Source: Lenzites betulinus
Lineage: Eukaryota > Basidiomycota > Agaricomycetes > Polyporales > Polyporaceae
NCBI GenBank assembly: GCA_022264855.1
Contig: JABYQU010000034.1
Location: 248,001-312,000 of the forward strand
DNA length: 64,000 nt
Direction: 5' to 3'
In this document: positions 60,211 through 64,000 of the stretch, in pieces
Numbering within the stretch: the stretch's first letter is position 1
Layout: each line of letters opens with the position of its first letter
Translations under genes and position numbers: made by a program
Notes under the pieces: generated by a model
The model's database searches: none
What the model was told of the DNA's origin: nothing
Seen by the model: the letters and a program-made list of their open reading frames with translations, nothing else

Positions 60211-62422
60211 ATGGCCTTGACTGCTACCGCTCAATCTGCCTTTCCTCGAGAACCGGGCTGGGACGACATTATCGTGCCTGCACTCCGTAAACGTGAACAT
60301 TCTTGCACGCTTGAGACACGGTACGCTGTCTGACTCTCTTTCCAGGGCTCAAAGACGAAAGCAATGCTCTCTCCAAACGCATTTCTGCCGCGTCCATCAC
60401 GTCGACCGAAGACCTTCCCGGCCAGTACTACGCTGCAAGCACCAGCCCAGGGCCGTCGAGCTCGCAGTCAAGGCCCAGCGCTATCCCCCGCCCAAGCCTG
60501 CAGCAAGCCAGACCAGCCGAGCCTCCCCAGACTAGTCCGGCCGGTACACGACCTGTTGGTTTCCAGCGTGCTCGTGCCCTCTCACAGCCGTATATCTTCG
60601 ACCCCGCTAATCCCGCAGAGTCGCCTTCGCCTCCCTCCGAGTATGGACGCCCCATCTCGCCTGCGAATGTGCCGAAGGGCACTCGAATCCCCGTGTCGCG
60701 TCGGAGAACGGGGAGCACGTCGAGCCAGGCGCACTCGACGTACAGCGCGACGACTGGCCGCGTCAACGGGAGGCCCAACGGGGAGCTGGAGGGGCCGCCA
60801 CTGTCGCCGGTGGACGAGAGAATGCATTCGCATACATCGCGGTCGACGGTGCGCGTGCCTCGGCACAAGGTGTCCGACATATTCAACGAGCAGGCGCCCT
60901 TCGTCCCGAACTCCCTCTCATCCTCGCAGAGCAACTTCGACCACGGCCGTCAGTCCCCAGAACGGATGTCGACCGACTCTGACGAGCACCCCTTTGAGCA
61001 CTGGTACCGTGGTGACGTCGCGCGCAACGGGGGTGTCGGCGAGCTGCGCGTGGCTCGGCGCCAGGAGATGCTTGATATAGCGAACTACGGCCACACGCTC
61101 CGGAAGGCATCTGGTAAGCATACACCGGGCGGATTGTCGTCCAGGTCACGATCTAGCTCTCGGGGACGTGAAGCGGCCAATGGCAGAGGGCATGCGCGGC
61201 CGCGTGCAGGAAGCACTGGAGCGAGGGAGAGCATCTATATGGATCAGGTGGACGATGCGCGGGAGGCAGAGATGGTGCTGGATGAGCAGCCATTGACGGA
61301 CCTAGAAGACGACGGCTACGGCGATTACGACAATGAATACCACGCCGATGTTGTCCAGCCACATCCCAACGGTTCTATCTCATCCCCCTCTCTGGACCGT
61401 AGCGACACACCCACCAGCCGGCTCACGCACAACACGATGCGCAGTCGAATACCTCAGCCTACCCCACGTCCGTCCGCCTCAAATTCTACAACACCCACCC
61501 CTACCAAGTTCACTCGCAGCGCGTCGGAGACGAATGCTTCGTCTTCGTCTTCAGCATCCCCGAGGGTGCCTCGCTCCACACCCCAGCCGAACGGACAGTC
61601 ACCCACATCTACTTCTCAAGCACAGCAGACACCCACTGCCAAGCGACGAGCCAAAAGCCCTGCCAGTGCAGCCTCAGCATCTGCTGCGAAGAAGGCGAAA
61701 TCGAAGGCTCCGCCATCCTCGATGCAAAAGAGGACGGGTCAGAAGGAGGAGAATCGCAGGTCGATAGGCCAGTATCCGCTAGCAGACGGCGACGAGGATG
61801 CAATTCCTGTCTGGACTCAGCCGGTGCCTGCAAATGGCAATTGGGATGATGTATGTCACAACGTGCTCTGGCATGCCTTGGTCATTGACCATTTCATCTC
61901 TCCAGGTCGTCCTACCTGTTGTCGCCCGAAAGAAAGGCCTTGATGGCCAGTACCTAACAGCAGATGGAAGTCCAAAGCCCAAGGACCCTCAGCCCGTCGT
62001 ATACGAACCCGTAAGTCGTGGCCGGAGGCGTCTTAAAGCTCTATCTAACACACACACCGCAGGCGCCTGGAACGTTCGGATACGATGCTACCAAGTACCG
62101 AAAACGACAGAGTGGAGGTCTCGAACAGATTCCTATGGATGAATTTGGGCAGATGCCGGAGCAAGAGCTCCCTGTCCCGAACAACAGGCTTACAGCCGCA
62201 GCTCCCTCTCCAGCCCCTCCTCTCACACCAGTGTCGTTCGACCGTTCGAATCGGGCACCATCACCCCCGCCCTTCGCACACTACGCACGCACCGAGCGCG
62301 ATCACCAAACACCTCCCCAGACTATGCCGCCCATGTCCACGCTGCAGCCATACCAACAGCAGCAGCAGGCCGCCATGGAAGAGGAGTCGGGCGGGGGGTG
62401 CTGCAAGTGCGTCATTATGTGA
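60211..62422 (+). CDS. Long disordered protein with C-terminal CaaX (CVIM) box
   Basis: Starts MALTATAQSAFPREPGWDDI (ATG 60211) and joins across an intron to ALRKRLKDESNALSKRISAA. Most of the roughly 680 residues are Ser/Pro/Thr-rich and disordered. Ordered-looking islands are WDDIIVPALRKRL near the start, PFEHWYRGDVARNGGVGELR in the middle, and DAIPVWTQPVPANGNWDDVV with LPVVARKKGLDGQYLTADGS toward the end. The last residues are GGGCCKCVIM: Cys-aliphatic-aliphatic-Met predicts farnesylation, and the neighbouring cysteines could be palmitoylated, so the protein should be tethered to a membrane. The family is not recognised with certainty. Later introns near 61854 and 62010 join in frame. Confidence 0.82.
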
Positions 62423-63484
62423 TGTTCCGGCTCTGCACACTTCCGCGGGGCGATATGCCGCCCTCTGTTCCCCGTTCCCCGCCTGGTCGACTCGTCATTG
62501 CTTCGCATTTCTGTTGCATTCTTCATGGTCCATGCTCTTCGCTTCGCCACCCGCACTTGTTATTACTAGTACGTACCTCCCACTCACCAGCCCACACCGT
62601 GCCGCGCTCCCTCCCTATCGTTCTCCCGCACGCCGTCGCATCCGGCAGCCACTTAAGCTGCCGCCGTCGTCGTCGTCAGGCGGCCTGCGGCGTCCACATC
62701 GTCTTTGTGCACCCTCTTCCGCTTCCCGCTTCCCCGTTTCTCACCCGGCTCTACACCACATGTACGATCGCATCTTCCGCATCGCAGAGGTCTCTTTCTT
62801 CTCACTTATTTCGTGTCCGTTCGCCTTCCCGGTTGTCCTTGCTGCATCGCCCGTTCTCGCCCGTTCGCCCGTCTCCCGTCTCCCGTATACGGAATCCTGG
62901 AACTTGAACTCATCGCTCGTTAATCACCATACCCCACGGTACCCTACGCATATCATCTCCCTTATTGCCCCGCGCCGCCGCATCTTTGCCGCTGCTGCTG
63001 CTGCTCTCCCCCGCGCGCGCTGCCCTCTCGCCGCTTCTTCTTTACCGCCCGCCCGCCCTCTCTCCCTCTAGCTCCGGCTCTTTCGGCTTTCTCGGCTTAG
63101 TCTTATCATGCACTTTGTCGCTCGCCCGTACGTACGCTGCATTGAATTGTTGTGTACGTGTTTACGAAAGTATTTGCGTCGGTGGGCGCGCGCGCGTTCT
63201 GCTGTTCATATCTTTGCAAGCTAGCTTGGTGGAGACCCTCTGGACTCATAGGCCCAATTGAGCCGCAAGATGCCAGTATGATATTGGTTGTCAGCTTTAG
63301 TCGCTGCGTGATGACCGCCTGACAGTGTTTATTGGTTTAGTTATGTTAGGTAGTCGATGTCTCCAGGGTCTAAGCAAGAGCGGCATAACGAAAGTGAGCA
63401 TGGGTATCTATCTACAAAGCGCAGGGGCAAAACATCGTGAACAACAGCAGTGGTCGATGACAGGATGGATACAACACAAGACTA
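62423..63484. other. Convergent intergenic region, no gene seen
   Basis: About 1 kb, strongly pyrimidine-rich on the plus strand (CTT/CCG runs at 62650-63100). Open frames here reflect that bias. No gene supported. Confidence 0.45.
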
Positions 63485-63987
63485 TTAGTCGACGAACTTG
63501 GGTATGTCGAGAACAAGCATCTGTTCCTCCTGCACCGTCTCAGACGCGGGTCGTGGCCGAATAGGGACTTCGAAGCGGATTTTCATCTTCCCCGGGCGTG
63601 CGAGCACGCACGTCTGTCCGTCACGCAGGATAAACTTCTCCTGGCCGGGACGGATGTCCTTCGTATCGATATTGTGCGCATTCTCGATCGATCGCATCTT
63701 CTGCACGATGGGCAGTCCCGCCAATGGATTGTCCCAGTCGGGGACAGCCCACAACTCGAACTCGAACGCAGAATTGACCGGTGCGCCTGTCTCGTTGTCG
63801 ACGAAGTCTAAACAGTACTCAGAGCTCGTCAAGGAGCCTGGGAAGAGCCGGAGGGAGTACTGTGTGTCTGGGATGGGACGGATGATGATGCGCGGGCTCT
63901 GTTCTCCCGGGCGGGGTTTGATCTGCCAGATACAATGAGAGGAGGTCGTCATAGTATGTGTGAGGGACTTACTCCCGTAGGCTCCAT
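63485..63987 (-). CDS. Unrecognised protein at right edge, possibly incomplete at its start
   Basis: The last exon runs from about 63910 down to TAA at 63487-63485: IKPRPGEQSPRIIIRPIPDT, YCLDFVDNETGAPVNSAFEF, ELWAVPDWDNPLAGLPIVQK and GQEKFILRDGQTCVLARPGK, ending VLDIPKFVD. A preceding short exon ending MEPTG with donor GTAAGT joins in frame, and its ATG is at 63987-63985. If this is the true start the protein is about 150 residues. However, the exon may continue beyond the window, so the gene is marked as possibly partial. The composition (alternating hydrophobic beta-type segments, many Pro) suggests a beta-sandwich. I do not recognise the family. Confidence 0.6.
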
Positions 63988-64000
63988 GTACGTATTGAGG

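Overview
This 64 kb window reads as nuclear DNA of a filamentous basidiomycete, most likely an Agaricomycete. Coding regions are broken by many short introns (about 50-60 nt, GT-AG), intergenic spaces are compact, base composition is moderately GC-rich, and the gene content is fungal: a Cdc7/SepH-type septation kinase, GGTase-I beta (Cdc43), NAD-glutamate dehydrogenase, an Utp30/Cic1-type L1 protein, a HET-domain gene and a carotenoid-ester-lipase-type esterase. The order name is inference only. Exon joins were made by eye from splice sites and protein family expectations.

Left part (0-13.4 kb): two same-strand GH20 beta-N-acetylhexosaminidase genes (583-2737 and 4394-6692) enclose an unrecognised 237-residue gene on the opposite strand (3095-3946). 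Then come an orphan 339-residue gene (7261-8333) and the large NAD-specific glutamate dehydrogenase gene on the minus strand (8945-13434). From 13.4 to 17.4 kb I see no gene, but there is a 1.1 kb element with long terminal inverted repeats (14684-15805).

Middle part (17.4-35.1 kb): short-chain dehydrogenase (minus), APC-type amino-acid/choline permease (plus), Tgl2-like lipase and MFS monocarboxylate-type transporter (both minus), type-B carboxylesterase/lipase (plus), a MIF4G-like protein (plus), GGTase-I beta (minus) and, divergent from it, an F-box/LRR-like protein (plus). Several of these are transport and lipid/ester hydrolysis functions.

Gene-poor part (35.1-50 kb): the main point of interest. 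Three tiny intronless genes (36226-36357 minus, 39565-39711 minus, 46802-46924 plus) encode peptides of 43, 48 and 40 residues with different Ser/Thr/Pro-rich bodies but the same C-terminal signature I-R-T-x-A-[AG]-[AT]-x-x-P-V-F-F-stop. Each has a TATA box upstream, and the Ile and Thr codons differ at third positions, so the protein is what is conserved. I do not recognise the family. The same stretch holds a quinone oxidoreductase gene (42500-44016, minus), a 1.05 kb non-autonomous DNA transposon with a perfect 8-bp target duplication just upstream of it (44252-45303), and a decayed HET-domain gene (47505-49375, minus).

Right part (50-64 kb): housekeeping genes. These are an L1-domain ribosome-biogenesis protein, a membrane-anchored MYND zinc-finger protein (minus), the SepH/Cdc7 kinase, a long disordered protein ending in a CVIM prenylation box, and the start of an unrecognised minus-strand gene at the right edge.
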